This document shows positions 42,701 through 52,094 of a DNA stretch of 62,712 nt, in pieces. Position 1 is the first letter of the stretch. The number at the start of each line of letters is the position of its first letter. Origin of the DNA: Triparma columacea (taxonomy: Eukaryota > Sar > Bolidophyceae > Parmales > Triparmaceae); NCBI GenBank assembly GCA_030267965.1, contig BRYA01000364.1, positions 1-62,712 on the forward strand, given 5' to 3'. The notes under the pieces were generated by a model. That model was not told the DNA's origin and did no database searches. It was given only the letters and a program-made list of their open reading frames with translations. The translations under genes were made by a program, and so were the position numbers.

Positions 42701-44637
42701 TTGACGCACTGCTTGAACTCAGACCTCGAGACGCTCCCTTTTCTTCTCCCGTCAATCTTTTCAAGGAGCTCGATCAGGACCTTGACGCTTGTATTGAGGT
42801 CGTCAGTGTAAAGAAGTTTGAGGGCCTGGAAGTGTGGGGGGGGGAGGTTAGATTTCAAATTGTCGGACACATGCCATGAGGGTGTCGTTTAAACTTTTAG
42901 TTTCCACCCAATCCTCCTCACCTCCTCGTCGATCTGTTCCGTCTGATCCTGCTGTTTGCGTCTTGCGTGAGCCCTAGCCTTGAACGCCTGTATGAGGTCC
43001 AGCGCGATCGGCACGAACTCGTCGTAGTCGATTACCCCGTCGTCGTTGTCGTCAGCCTCCGCCATGACGAGGTGGAGCTCGTGGGAAGATATCCCGAGCT
43101 CGGCCTTCTCCATGCAGGCGATGAACTCGTCGTGAGCGAGGGTCTTTGTGCCATCGACGTCGGCCTCCTTGAAAAGGGAGATTAGGAGCTCGTGGATCTC
43201 TGCGACGTCGGTGGAGTTTACGCTGTTGGCCTCGTGCCAGGCCTCGATCTTGGACACATCCTTCTGGGAGAGGGTCTTGGAGGCGAGCTGACCCGTGGAC
43301 TTGGAGACAACCTTGACTGTGTAGCTACCGTCGAACGGCTCCTTTATGGACACATCGACGAGGCAGCCGGTCGTCCTTTCCTTGTCCACTCCAAACACGA
43401 TAAAGTCCTTCGGCTTGGAAAACACTTGAACGGTGGAGGCTGACATGGTAGAGTTCTGCGTGTTGACGGAGATATCGTCGCCCAGAGGGGACACGCGCCC
43501 GCCGTCTAAGTCCCTGGAGAGTCTCTGGGGTGGAATTTCGAAGGTTGGGGATCCCGAGTTCTTGGCCCTATGGGGCCCCCGGTGCTTCTTGTCAGGGGTG
43601 TTCTTCCTTAGTTTGGGCCGAGCCCTCTGCCGAGAGCTGGGGGGGGACTTGGGGAGGTGCTTGAGCGCCTCGGGGTCGACGTAGATCCCGGGCTCCACGA
43701 GACTCCCGTTGGGGAGGGTCAAGCTTGACTTGGAGGCCAGGCCGGAAGTCAAGGACGTGACAGACGCCTCGGAGAAGGAGGTCATCTGTAAGGCTTTGAG
43801 ACGGGACTTTCGGATGGGCTCAAGGTTTGTGCTAAGGATGTGACCAGCTGTGTAGTTTGTGCGGCGGAGCTTCAGAACGTTGGATTCTTTTTTCCTCTGT
43901 GGTGTGTGTGTGGGGGGAGGGGGGGAGGAAGGGGGGAGGAAGGGGGGAGGAAGGGTTGCGTCAGTGCTTAGAACTGCCATGCCGCCTCTTGACTTCTGTT
44001 TAAGGCTACCTATCTCACCTGCTTCCTGAAGTTCTTAACCGAGTACTCTGGCTTGACGTTGTTGAGCCTCTTGAGCATCTTGAGGTTCTCCCTGCTAATC
44101 CTCTCGTTCTCCCTCCTTCGCCTGTCCTGCTTTAGCTTGGTCGTCTTGCTGACCATTGGCTGGGCCGCCACCCTCTGAGGGCTGGCCGTCGAGACGGAAC
44201 CCTGGGGGGCGGTGGAGGACATGCCGCCGATCTTCTGGAGCTTCCTCTCCAGGGCCAGGTTCTCACCCATTATGCGCTTGGCCTCCTCCTGGGCGTGGAA
44301 ACTCTTGGAGATGGCATCGTCGAGGAACTTAAGGGAAGTTCCCTTTGCGGAGTAAGCGGTTTTCTGGAGTGTGGTAGTGGTGGAGGGGGCGGGCGGCGGG
44401 GGGAGGGGGTAAGTCTGGTGATGGGCTCCTTAATATTTCTCCTGCATCCCTCCCCCCCGTCTCCCTTCTCACTTTAGCAGTCTTGATCTTCTTGAGTTTC
44501 TCCTTGTGTATCTTGAACCCCCTGTCAATGTTCTCCCTGTGGCAGATCTGATTTGCGAAGGGGACCTCTGCGTTGTGGAGGTATGTTAGGATCTTAGCCT
44601 TCGGCTTCAGGATCGTGAATGGAAGGTCCTCCCTCAT
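39757..44637 (-). CDS. Very large multi-EF-hand protein
   Basis: Five exons (44637-44473, 44363-44019, 43896-42922, 42825-42181, 42096-39757), all phase 0, give 1489 residues. The N-terminus (MREDLPFTILKPKAKILTYLHN) leads to basic helices and a Ser/Pro-rich stretch. Repeated pairs of EF-hand-like modules follow. The best calcium loops are EADVDGTKTLAHDEF, EADDNDDGVIDYDEF, ADTDRSGALNPVEF, DADADGNGEIDIDEF and EADVNEDGKIQYGEF. Several other pairs keep only the helices (IDGRRKGSVSRSEF). The family has no single name; similar tandem EF-hand proteins occur in flagellate algae, often tied to cilia or cytoskeleton (inference). The tail ends in a beta-rich segment (ILYVVDDQGRPLNTQGGVYYSG) without EF-hands. 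Every exon junction uses GTGAG donors. Confidence 0.82.
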
Positions 44638-44996
44638 CGCGGTAAAGATTAGGTAGGCCGGGGATACGAGTCGGGTACGGGAGGGGGGATTTTTAGGGGA
44701 GTTAGGAGGGGAGGAGGATGGCGAGCCGAGGAGGAGTTGGGTGAGGTTGAGAGGGGTTTGGTGGTTTCAGGGGTTCGGGTTGGGTTTTACGGGCCCAGAA
44801 AGGGGATTGTAGGGTTGGGGTGTCGGTTTTTGGTCTGGACGGTGGTTTTGTGATGAGTGGGAATTGTGGGCGGTTGTGAAAGGCAAATGGTGAACCGGTA
44901 CAACTGAAACAACGAAGGAAAAACAACAAGGTGTGAAATAATAATAAGCCAATGATTGTACAGACAAAAACGGAAAGAAAAATTAACGAGGCGTCT
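44638..44996. other. Intergenic region
   Basis: Between the EF-hand gene start and the CRAL-TRIO gene stop, both minus strand. It is T/G-rich near 44640-44800, and no gene was recognised. Confidence 0.5.
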
Positions 44997-46586
44997 TCAC
45001 AGGTTGGTCCCTACCCCCCGCACGATTTCGTATGCTCTCTTGACCGCGAATGATAAAAATATGAAAATCAGAAGATGAGATGAGATGAAGATGAGATGAA
45101 GAAGAGACATGAGCTTCAGAAGATGTTTCTTTTGCATCCTCCACCCATTCCGCGACACCTCCAACGCCTCCGAGGGTGGTATCGGGGGGTAGGATATGGG
45201 CGCATCGTTTTCAGGACCCCGTGTTGTGGGGGTGGAGGTGTCTGAAGAGCGTGGTGTGCTCTTTTTCCTTTTTTTTTTGAACGGGCTCTTTACTTTTCTC
45301 CCGAATACTCTCCACCCCTTCTTTTTACTCTCCTTCACTCCCCCTCCCCTCCCCCCTCCCTCACCGCCACCATCTACCACCGCCCCCCCTCCCCCCTCCT
45401 CCCCCTCGTCCAAGATTCTCCTAATATCCTTCAAAATGTCAGGTTCAACCTCCTCCCTCCACCTCCTCTCAATCTCGTAAGCCTTATCAAAGTTCGAAGC
45501 CCTGTCGAACCCCGGGCTCAAGAACGGCCTCCCCGTTTGCGCGTAAGATTTATCCACCTTCGTTAGCTCCCTCCAGTTCTCCCCTAGCAGTCCCTTTAGT
45601 TTATCATCAACTTCGTTCCCCTCCTTCCACCTTCCCTTCGGTACCACTAAAATCTTCGTCCTAGTCCTCGCGTCGATCAGTGGCTTGAGCACGTTGTAAA
45701 CCGTGTTGAAGTAACCAGGCGCATCGTAAGCCACCACCAGCCCCAGCCGCTCTGCGTAGACGTTCGTCATTGTGCTCAGGGTTTCCTTCGTCGTCGACAT
45801 GGCCGGGGAGTTCAGGAGGGAGAAGGCGTCCAGCCTGATGAACAGCACCCACTTGCTCACCTTGGGCCCCGGACCCAGGGACTGGGGGGGTAGGAGGGAG
45901 GCCCTGGTCAAGGACTCAACGTCGTCCTTCCTTGTGAGTACGTCCGTTACGGCCATGGCCTTGATGGCGAGGTCAAAGTTCCAGGCCATGAACCTCATCT
46001 GCTTCCCTACGTCCTTCGTGTTCTGGGCGTTGTCGTCAAAGAGGACCACGGGCCTGCCGTGGCAGTCGCAGAAGGGGACGTGGATCTTACCGGTTAGACC
46101 CTCGTTTAGGATCTCTTTCTCTGTGGGGGGGGGGGGGCGAGGAATAGCAGATGCTGGTGCGTTAGTAGGTCTTTAGTGGTGCTTAAGCGGGTTGCAATGC
46201 CACAGCACCCTTTACTATGGTTGGTGTGGCTGGTGTGGCATCTCCTTCTCCTTCCCAGTCCACCTTTCCTTCCCAGTCCACCATTCCTTCCAAGTCCACC
46301 ATTACTTACCTGAATCCGCGTCGTCAAGGTTAGCAGTAAACATATCCCTCTTCTCCATCCATGCCCAACTATTAATAGCCACCTTTGCAGCCTTGTTAAT
46401 GTCCATATCTCTCGCTACGAGGTATCGTGTTAGATTGTCATCTGTTAGGAAATGTTGTGCGTGTTTGGGTAGATTTGATGATAGTGGAGGTGGGTAATTC
46501 TTGAAGATTGATTTCAGGAGGCATTCTCGGAGTGCCTTGATTGAATTATCTGAGGCAGGCGAGGGAAACACGTTTTCATATATCAT
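44997..46586 (-). CDS. CRAL-TRIO (Sec14-like) lipid-binding protein with C-terminal anchor
   Basis: Two exons (46586-46310 and 46120-44997) joined in phase 1 give 466 residues. The N-terminal helical part (DDNLTRYLVARDMDINKAAKVAINSW in two pieces) is the CRAL-TRIO N domain. The lipid-binding lobe follows: GKIHVPFCDCHGRPVVLFDD, VLFIRLDAFSLLNS, RLGLVVAYDAPGYFNTVYNVLKPLI and KILVVP. A Gly/Glu-rich and then Lys-rich linker (KKKGWRVFGRKVKSPFKKKRKK, split here at residue 20) precedes a C-terminal hydrophobic helix (LLHLIFISSHLLIFIFLSF), probably a tail anchor. Such proteins move phosphoinositides or other hydrophobic ligands between membranes. Confidence 0.85.
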
Positions 46587-46774
46587 AAGCGCAACTTATG
46601 ATGTCTATTATGCCCTTTAAGCCTATTTATACGCTAATTTATCAAATAATGAAGGTTTTTTGAGGCAAATGAGTAAGAAAATGAAAGGGACAACACAGTG
46701 TCCTCGTCATGATTATAAGCTCAGATAATAACAACAACAACAATTAATTGAACGATTGATTCAACAACAAAGAG

Positions 46775-47998
46775 TTACAGAAACTCCAGAATTACTCTCC
46801 ACAAAACTTTCGGGATCTTCTCACGTGCCTCAGTTGCCCTTAGCGCCGCGGTACCTTCAACTCCGTCCATTTGTCCACTGGGTTGATTCTCCACGTGATT
46901 CCAGGTTCCCTTGAGGCACAGTAGAGCGGTGACGCGTTCCATCACAGCGGATTTGCGGTGCCACCTGTAATGGAGGAGGTCCGAGACAGTCGGCATATTT
47001 TTATCAGCAGCGGCAGCGATTAGGGCGGTGCAGTCCAAGAAGCAATGTTCACCGATGGAAACGGAAGGAGATAGAATGAGTTTCGTCAGGGCGGAGCAAC
47101 CTCTGAAGGCGGAATAAGAGATCGTCGTCACTGAGTCCGGGATTGTGATGGCCGTGAGGGAGGAGCATCCCATGAAGGCGCCAACACCAATCTTCGTCAC
47201 TCCTTCAGGGATTGTGATGGCAGTGAGGGAAGAGCATCCCTTGAAGGCGGCATCGCTAATTATCGTCACTCCGTCCGGGATGGTGATGGCCGTGAGGGAG
47301 GAGCATTTAAGGAAGGCACAAGATTCAATCTTCGTCACTGAGTCCGGGATGGTGATGGCCGTGAGGGAGGAGCATCCCCGGAAGGCGTTACTGCCAATCG
47401 TTGTCACTCCATCCGGGATGGTGATGGCAGTGAGGGAGGAGCATTCTGCAAAGGCGACATGGCTAATTGTCGTCACTGAGTCTGGGATGGTGATGGATGC
47501 GAGGGAGGAGCATCCAGCGAAGGCGCCCTCGCTGATCGACGTCACGCAGTCAGGGATGGTAATGGCCGTGAGAGAGGAGCATCCTGCAAAGGCGTGCTTG
47601 CCAATAATTATCACGCAGTCTGGGATTGTGATGGCCGTGAGGGAGTAACAATTGTTGAAGGCGCGTTCGCCAATCGATGTCACGCAGTTAGGGATGGTAA
47701 TGGCTGTTAGGGCGAAGCTATTTCTGAAGGATCCTTCGCCGATCGTCGTTACTCCGTCTGGAATGGTGACGGCCGTGAGGGAGACGCATTGAAAGAAGGC
47801 TTCTTTGCCAATCGTTGTCACTCCAACCGGGATGGTAATGGCTGCGAGGGAGGAGCATCCGTAGAAGGTTTCATCGGCAATCGACGTCACTCCTTCTGCA
47901 AAAGTCACTTCTGTGAGTTCATAATTGCCTCTGAAGCTCCCTGTTCCGGAGTATACTGCTGTTTTGGGAAGGGGAGATTCCCCATCAAATTCACTCAT
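46775..47998 (-). CDS. BspA-type leucine-rich repeat protein, 12 repeats
   Basis: One exon, 407 residues. A cap (KTAVYSGTGSFRGNYELTEV) precedes 12 LRR units of 23 residues (GVTTIGxxAFxxCSSLTAITIPD). The C-terminal module (SIGEHCFLDCTALIAAAADK, NMPTVSDLLHYRWHRK, KIPKVLWRVILEFL) is almost identical to those of the next two LRR genes. Repeats 3-5 are the most divergent (FRNSFALT, FNNCYSLT). It has no signal peptide. It is the most telomere-side-distal member in array order, and its 5' flank carries the conserved non-coding unit. It is probably a protein-interaction protein of unknown ligand. Confidence 0.87.
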   Translation of the reverse strand: MSEFDGESPLPKTAVYSGTGSFRGNYELTEVTFAEGVTSIADETFYGCSSLAAITIPVGVTTIGKEAFFQCVSLTAVTIPDGVTTIGEGSFRNSFALTAITIPNCVTSIGERAFNNCYSLTAITIPDCVIIIGKHAFAGCSSLTAITIPDCVTSISEGAFAGCSSLASITIPDSVTTISHVAFAECSSLTAITIPDGVTTIGSNAFRGCSSLTAITIPDSVTKIESCAFLKCSSLTAITIPDGVTIISDAAFKGCSSLTAITIPEGVTKIGVGAFMGCSSLTAITIPDSVTTISYSAFRGCSALTKLILSPSVSIGEHCFLDCTALIAAAADKNMPTVSDLLHYRWHRKSAVMERVTALLCLKGTWNHVENQPSGQMDGVEGTAALRATEAREKIPKVLWRVILEFL

Positions 47999-48103
47999 TG
48001 TAGAGATGGAGAGGATCTTATATACCGTCCTTTCGGTAACCTAACCCTAACCCTGGATTTATTATACAGTCTTGTCGTTAACAGCTTCTATCCTCAAGGA
48101 ATT

Positions 48104-48495
48104 CCTACATCATTGTTGGGAATCAGGAGGGTTAGTGTGGTGTGATGGAGTAAGAACAACGGAAGGATTGTGAGACACTCAAGGAATACGTCATTACGGC
48201 GTCAATGGCAGTTCTCTTCCCGATAGCAACCCCAATATGATACTAACAGTATCGGAAATATGGCCGAAAGTAGTATTATCTCGTCTATAAGACGGTAAAA
48301 AGACGGCAAAACCCCCATGAATACTCGACCTCGATTGAAGGGGAAATAACTTAATTCGTTGACGTGAATAGGAGATAAAAACCAACCATAGGACAAATAA
48401 GAAGTGATGAAAGCCTTATCAAGGGTTATTATTGTCATTGTTGTCCCGCCTTACCTTTATTTCTATAAGATTTTCTTTTAAGATTTTCTGTTGCC
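48104..48495. repeat. Conserved intergenic unit A of the LRR array
   Basis: This closely matches units B (50223-50600) and C (51683-52070). Shared blocks in order: aggagggttagtgtggtgtg, cgtcattacggcgt, ccaatatgatactaacagta, ctcgtctataagacgg and gtgatgaaagcc...gttgtccc. It lies between the 5' end of one LRR gene and the 3' end of the next. A short telomere-like stretch (ctaaccctaaccct) lies just outside at about 48041-48054. Confidence 0.85.
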
Positions 48496-48573
48496 AACAG
48501 AGTTGGAATTCAGGAAATCCTGTCTGACTATACTTGGAAAAAGTTTATTGTTCGTGCAAACAACAACAAGGAG

Positions 48574-50124
48574 TTACAGAAACTCCAGAATTACTCTCCA
48601 CAAAACTTTCGGGATCTTCTCACGTGCCTCAGTTGCCCTTAGTGCCGCGGTACCTTCAACTCCGTCCATTTGTCCACTGGGTTGATTCTCCACGTGATCC
48701 CAGGTTCCCTTGAGGCACAGTAGAGCGGTGACGCGTTCCATCACAGCGGATTTGCGGTGCCACCTGTAATGGAGGAGGTCCGAGACAGTGGGCATATTTT
48801 TATCAGCAGCAGCAGCGATTAGGGCGGTGCAGTCTGAGAAGCAGTCTTCACCGATGGAAACGGCAGGAGATAGAATAAGTTTCGTCAGGGCGGAGCAATC
48901 CCTGAAGGCGGCAGGGCCAATCGACGTCACTCCATCTGGGATGGTGATGGCCGTGAGGGAGGAGCATCCCCTGAAGGCGCCACCACCAATAGTCGTCACC
49001 CCGACCGGGATGGTGATGGCCGTGAGGGAGGAGCATCCCCTGAAGGCGCCACCACCAATAGTCGTCACCCCGACCGGGATGGTGATGGCCGTGAGGGAGG
49101 AGCATCCCATGAAGGCGCCAACGCTAATCTTCGTCACTCCTTCAGGGATTGTGATGGCACTGAGGGAAGAGCATCCCTGGAAGGCGGCATCGCCAATTAT
49201 CGTCACTCCGTCCGGGATGGTGATGGCTGCGAGGGAGGAGCATTTAATGAAGGCACAAGAATCAATCTTCGTCACTCCATCCGGGATGGTGATGGCCGTG
49301 AGGGAAGAGCAATCATTGAAGGCGCCATCGCCAATCCTCGTCACTCCATCCGGGATGGTGATGAACATGAGGGAGGAGCATCCAGAGAAGGCTTCACCGC
49401 TAATCATCCTAACTCCGTCCGGGATGGTGATGGCAATGAGGGAGGAGCATCCCCTGAAGGCGTTTTCGCCAATCATCGTCACTCCGTCCGGGATGGTAAT
49501 GGCCATGAGGGAGGAGCATCTACTGAAGGCGCAAAGTTCAATCCTCGTCACTCCGTCCGGGATGGTGATGGCCGTGAGGGAGGAGCATTTGTAGAAGGCG
49601 CGTTCGCTAATCGTTGTCACTCCGTCCGGTATGGTGATGGCCGTGAGGGAGGAGCATTCGTAGAAGGCGCCTTCGCGAATTATCGTCACTCCGTCCGGGA
49701 TGGTAATGGCTGTGAGGGAGGAGCATCCTTCGAAGGCGTTAACGCAAATCCTCGTCACTGAGTCTGGGATGGTGATGGCTGTGAGGGAGGAGCATTTGAA
49801 GAAAGCACATTCGTCAATCATCGTCACTCCATCCGGGATGGTGATGGCCGTGAGGGAGGAGCATCCCCAGAAGGCGTTACTGCCAATCGTTGTCACTCCG
49901 TCAGGGATGGTGATGGCCGTGAGGGAGGAGCAATCTCTGAAGGCGGAATACCAAATCATCGTCACTCCGTCGGGGATGGTGATGGCCGTGAGGGAGGAGC
50001 ATCCATAGAAGGCGCCCTCGCCAATTGTCGTTACTCCTTGTGCAAAAGTCACTTCTGTGAGCTCAGTATCCCATCTCAAGCTCCCTGTCTCGTCTGTGCC
50101 TGTGTATACTGCTGTTTTGGTCAT
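48574..50124 (-). CDS. BspA-type leucine-rich repeat protein, 17 repeats
   Basis: One exon, 516 residues. The cap (MTKTAVYTGTDETGSLRWDT) and ELTEVTFAQ lead into 17 LRR units. Most read GVTxIxxxAFxxCSSLTAITIPD and have few mutations. Units 15 and 16 are identical in DNA (48961-49029 and 49030-49098), a very recent duplication. The C-terminal module is the same as in its two neighbours. It is intracellular (no signal peptide) and probably a binding scaffold. A long plus-strand ORF opposite this gene (48788-49594) arises from the repeat codons and is not a gene. Confidence 0.88.
   Translation of the reverse strand: MTKTAVYTGTDETGSLRWDTELTEVTFAQGVTTIGEGAFYGCSSLTAITIPDGVTMIWYSAFRDCSSLTAITIPDGVTTIGSNAFWGCSSLTAITIPDGVTMIDECAFFKCSSLTAITIPDSVTRICVNAFEGCSSLTAITIPDGVTIIREGAFYECSSLTAITIPDGVTTISERAFYKCSSLTAITIPDGVTRIELCAFSRCSSLMAITIPDGVTMIGENAFRGCSSLIAITIPDGVRMISGEAFSGCSSLMFITIPDGVTRIGDGAFNDCSSLTAITIPDGVTKIDSCAFIKCSSLAAITIPDGVTIIGDAAFQGCSSLSAITIPEGVTKISVGAFMGCSSLTAITIPVGVTTIGGGAFRGCSSLTAITIPVGVTTIGGGAFRGCSSLTAITIPDGVTSIGPAAFRDCSALTKLILSPAVSIGEDCFSDCTALIAAAADKNMPTVSDLLHYRWHRKSAVMERVTALLCLKGTWDHVENQPSGQMDGVEGTAALRATEAREKIPKVLWRVILEFL
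48961..49098. repeat. Perfect tandem duplication of a 69-bp LRR unit
   Basis: 48961-49029 and 49030-49098 are identical over 69 bp, encoding two identical LRR units (minus strand). Other units in the gene differ at many positions, so this pair is young. Confidence 0.92.
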
Positions 50125-50222
50125 TGGGGAAGGGGAGAGTCCCGGGGTTGAGAGGATCTTTCCACCTGTCTTTTCGGTAACTGTTGAAAGCCCAAGCTAT
50201 TTGATACTGTTTATCTGCGAAT

Positions 50223-50600
50223 TCCTACATTATTGACAGGATCAGGAGGGTTAGTGTGGTGTGATGGATGAAGAACAAGGGAGAGGGATGGTGAGACCCT
50301 CAAGGAATGCGTCATTACGGCGTGAATGGCGGTTCTCTTCCCGATAGCAACCCCAATATGATACTAACAGTATCGGAAATATGGCCCAAAGTAGTATTAT
50401 CTCGTCTATAAGACGGTAATAAGACGGCAAAACCCCCACGAATACTCGACCTTGATTGAGGGGGTAATAACTTATTTCGTGGGCGTGAATAGGAGATAAA
50501 AATCAACAATAGGACAAATAACAAGTGATGAAAGCCTTAAACAAGGGTTGTTATTGTCATTGTTGTCCCGCCTTACCTATATTTCGACCTATATTTAATT
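50223..50600. repeat. Conserved intergenic unit B of the LRR array
   Basis: The same blocks and order as unit A, here between LRR genes at 48574-50124 and 50788-51600. Its end at about 50595 reads ttttgccaaacagg, shared with the orphan copy near 7650. Confidence 0.85.
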
Positions 50601-50787
50601 TTGCCAAACAGGATTGGATTCAGGAAATTTTCCTAGTCTTGAACTATGGAACTATCAGAATAAAACAATTGAACGATTGATTGAACATCATTAAAGTATA
50701 ATCATCTAGTATTATGATCCGCTTGTTTCAATCCTGTCTGACTATACTTGGAAAAAGTGTAACGTTCGTGCAAACAACAACAAAGAG

Positions 50788-51600
50788 TTACAGAAACTCC
50801 AGAATTACTCTCCACAAAACTTTCGGGATCTTCTCACGTGCCTCAGTTGCCCTTAGCGCCGCGGTACCTTCAACTCCGTCTAGTCGCTTCCTCTTCAGAC
50901 TATCAGGTCCACTGGGTTGATTCTCCACGTGATCCCAGGTTCCCTTGAGGCACAGCAGAGCGTTGACGCGTTCGATTACAGCGGGTTTGCGGTGCCACCT
51001 ATAATGGAGGAGGTCCGAGACAGTCGGCATATTTTTATCAGCAGCGGCAGTGATTAGGGCAGTGCAGTATGAGAAGCACTCGAAATTGACCGAGACCGCA
51101 GGAGATAAACTGAGTCTCGTCAGGGCAGAGCATCCGTAGAAGGCCCAGGCGTAAATCTTCGTCACTCCATCCGAGATGGTGATGGCCGTGAGGGAGGAGC
51201 ACTCTGCAAAGGCGGCAATGCCAATCGACGTCACTGAGTCCGGGAGTATGATGGCCGTGAGGGAGGAGCATCCCAAGAAGGCCTGAAAGCCAATTTTCGT
51301 CACTCCGTCTGGGATTGTGATGGCTGCGAGGGAGGAGCATCCTTCGAAGGCGCCATCGCCAATATACGTCACAGAGTCCGGGATTGTGATGGCTGCGAGG
51401 GAGGAGCATTCAAGGAAGGCGTAATCGCCAATCGACGTCACTCCGTCCGGGATGGTGATGGCCGTGAGGGAGGAGCATCTGCCGAAGGCCCAATTGCCAA
51501 TCGACGTCGCTCCCTTTGCAAAAGTCACCTCTGTGAGTTCACGATCATTCAAGAGTCTCTTTGCCAGCCAGTTGCCAGAGTATACTGCTGATTTGGGCAT
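50788..51600 (-). CDS. BspA-type leucine-rich repeat protein, 6 repeats
   Basis: One exon, 270 residues, the shortest of the family. The cap (MPKSAVYSGNWLAKRLLNDR) with ELTEVTFAK is followed by six LRR units and the shared C-terminal module. Here the module has an extra insert (SLKRKRLDGVEG), also seen in the 20662 gene as DRLKRKRIHGDE. The repeat number falls from 17 to 6 between adjacent paralogues, showing fast gain or loss of units. It has no signal peptide. It is probably functional: the frame is intact and the C-terminus is conserved. Confidence 0.86.
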   Translation of the reverse strand: MPKSAVYSGNWLAKRLLNDRELTEVTFAKGATSIGNWAFGRCSSLTAITIPDGVTSIGDYAFLECSSLAAITIPDSVTYIGDGAFEGCSSLAAITIPDGVTKIGFQAFLGCSSLTAIILPDSVTSIGIAAFAECSSLTAITISDGVTKIYAWAFYGCSALTRLSLSPAVSVNFECFSYCTALITAAADKNMPTVSDLLHYRWHRKPAVIERVNALLCLKGTWDHVENQPSGPDSLKRKRLDGVEGTAALRATEAREKIPKVLWRVILEFL

Positions 51601-51682
51601 TTTGGGAAGGGGAGAGTCCCTTCACCCGTCTTTTCGGTAACAGTTGAAAGCCTAAACTATTTTAAACTGATTATCTACGAGT

Positions 51683-52070
51683 TCCTACCATTATTGACGG
51701 GAATCAGGAGGGTAAGTGTGGTGTGATGGATGAAGAGCAAGGGAGAGGGATGGTGAGACCCTCAAGGAATGCGTCATTACGGCGTCAATGGCGGTGCTCT
51801 GCCCAATAACAACCCCAATATGATACTAACAGTATCGGAAATATGGCCGAAAGTAGTACTATCTCATCTATGAGACGAATAATCCAAACCCAACGAACAC
51901 TCAGTCTCGACCGTGATTGGAAGAGGGGAAATAACTTGAAGTTGACGTAAATAGGAGATAAAATCGACAAAATACGACAAATGACAACTAGCGGAAGCCT
52001 AACAAGGGTTATCATTGTCATTGTTGTCCCACCTTACCTATATTTCGATAAGATTTAATTTTGCCCAATC
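51683..52070. repeat. Conserved intergenic unit C, next to a non-LRR gene
   Basis: It matches units A and B but stops about 25 bp before the ATG of the SDR gene (52095). In the other two copies an LRR gene 3' end follows, so this unit marks a breakpoint of the array. Confidence 0.8.
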
Positions 52071-52094
52071 CATCCTTGGAAGGAGCACTCTTTA

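Noticed and set aside
42145..44637. Five separate small minus-strand ORFs as separate genes
   Set aside because: All have phase-0 GTGAG/CAG junctions, and the EF-hand protein reads through them. The short tails after each donor are intron read-through.
48788..49594. 268-residue plus-strand ORF with repeating MVMAVREEHP units
   Set aside because: It is the antisense of the LRR repeats. The same open frames occur opposite all four LRR genes because the 69-bp unit lacks antisense stops. No family matches.
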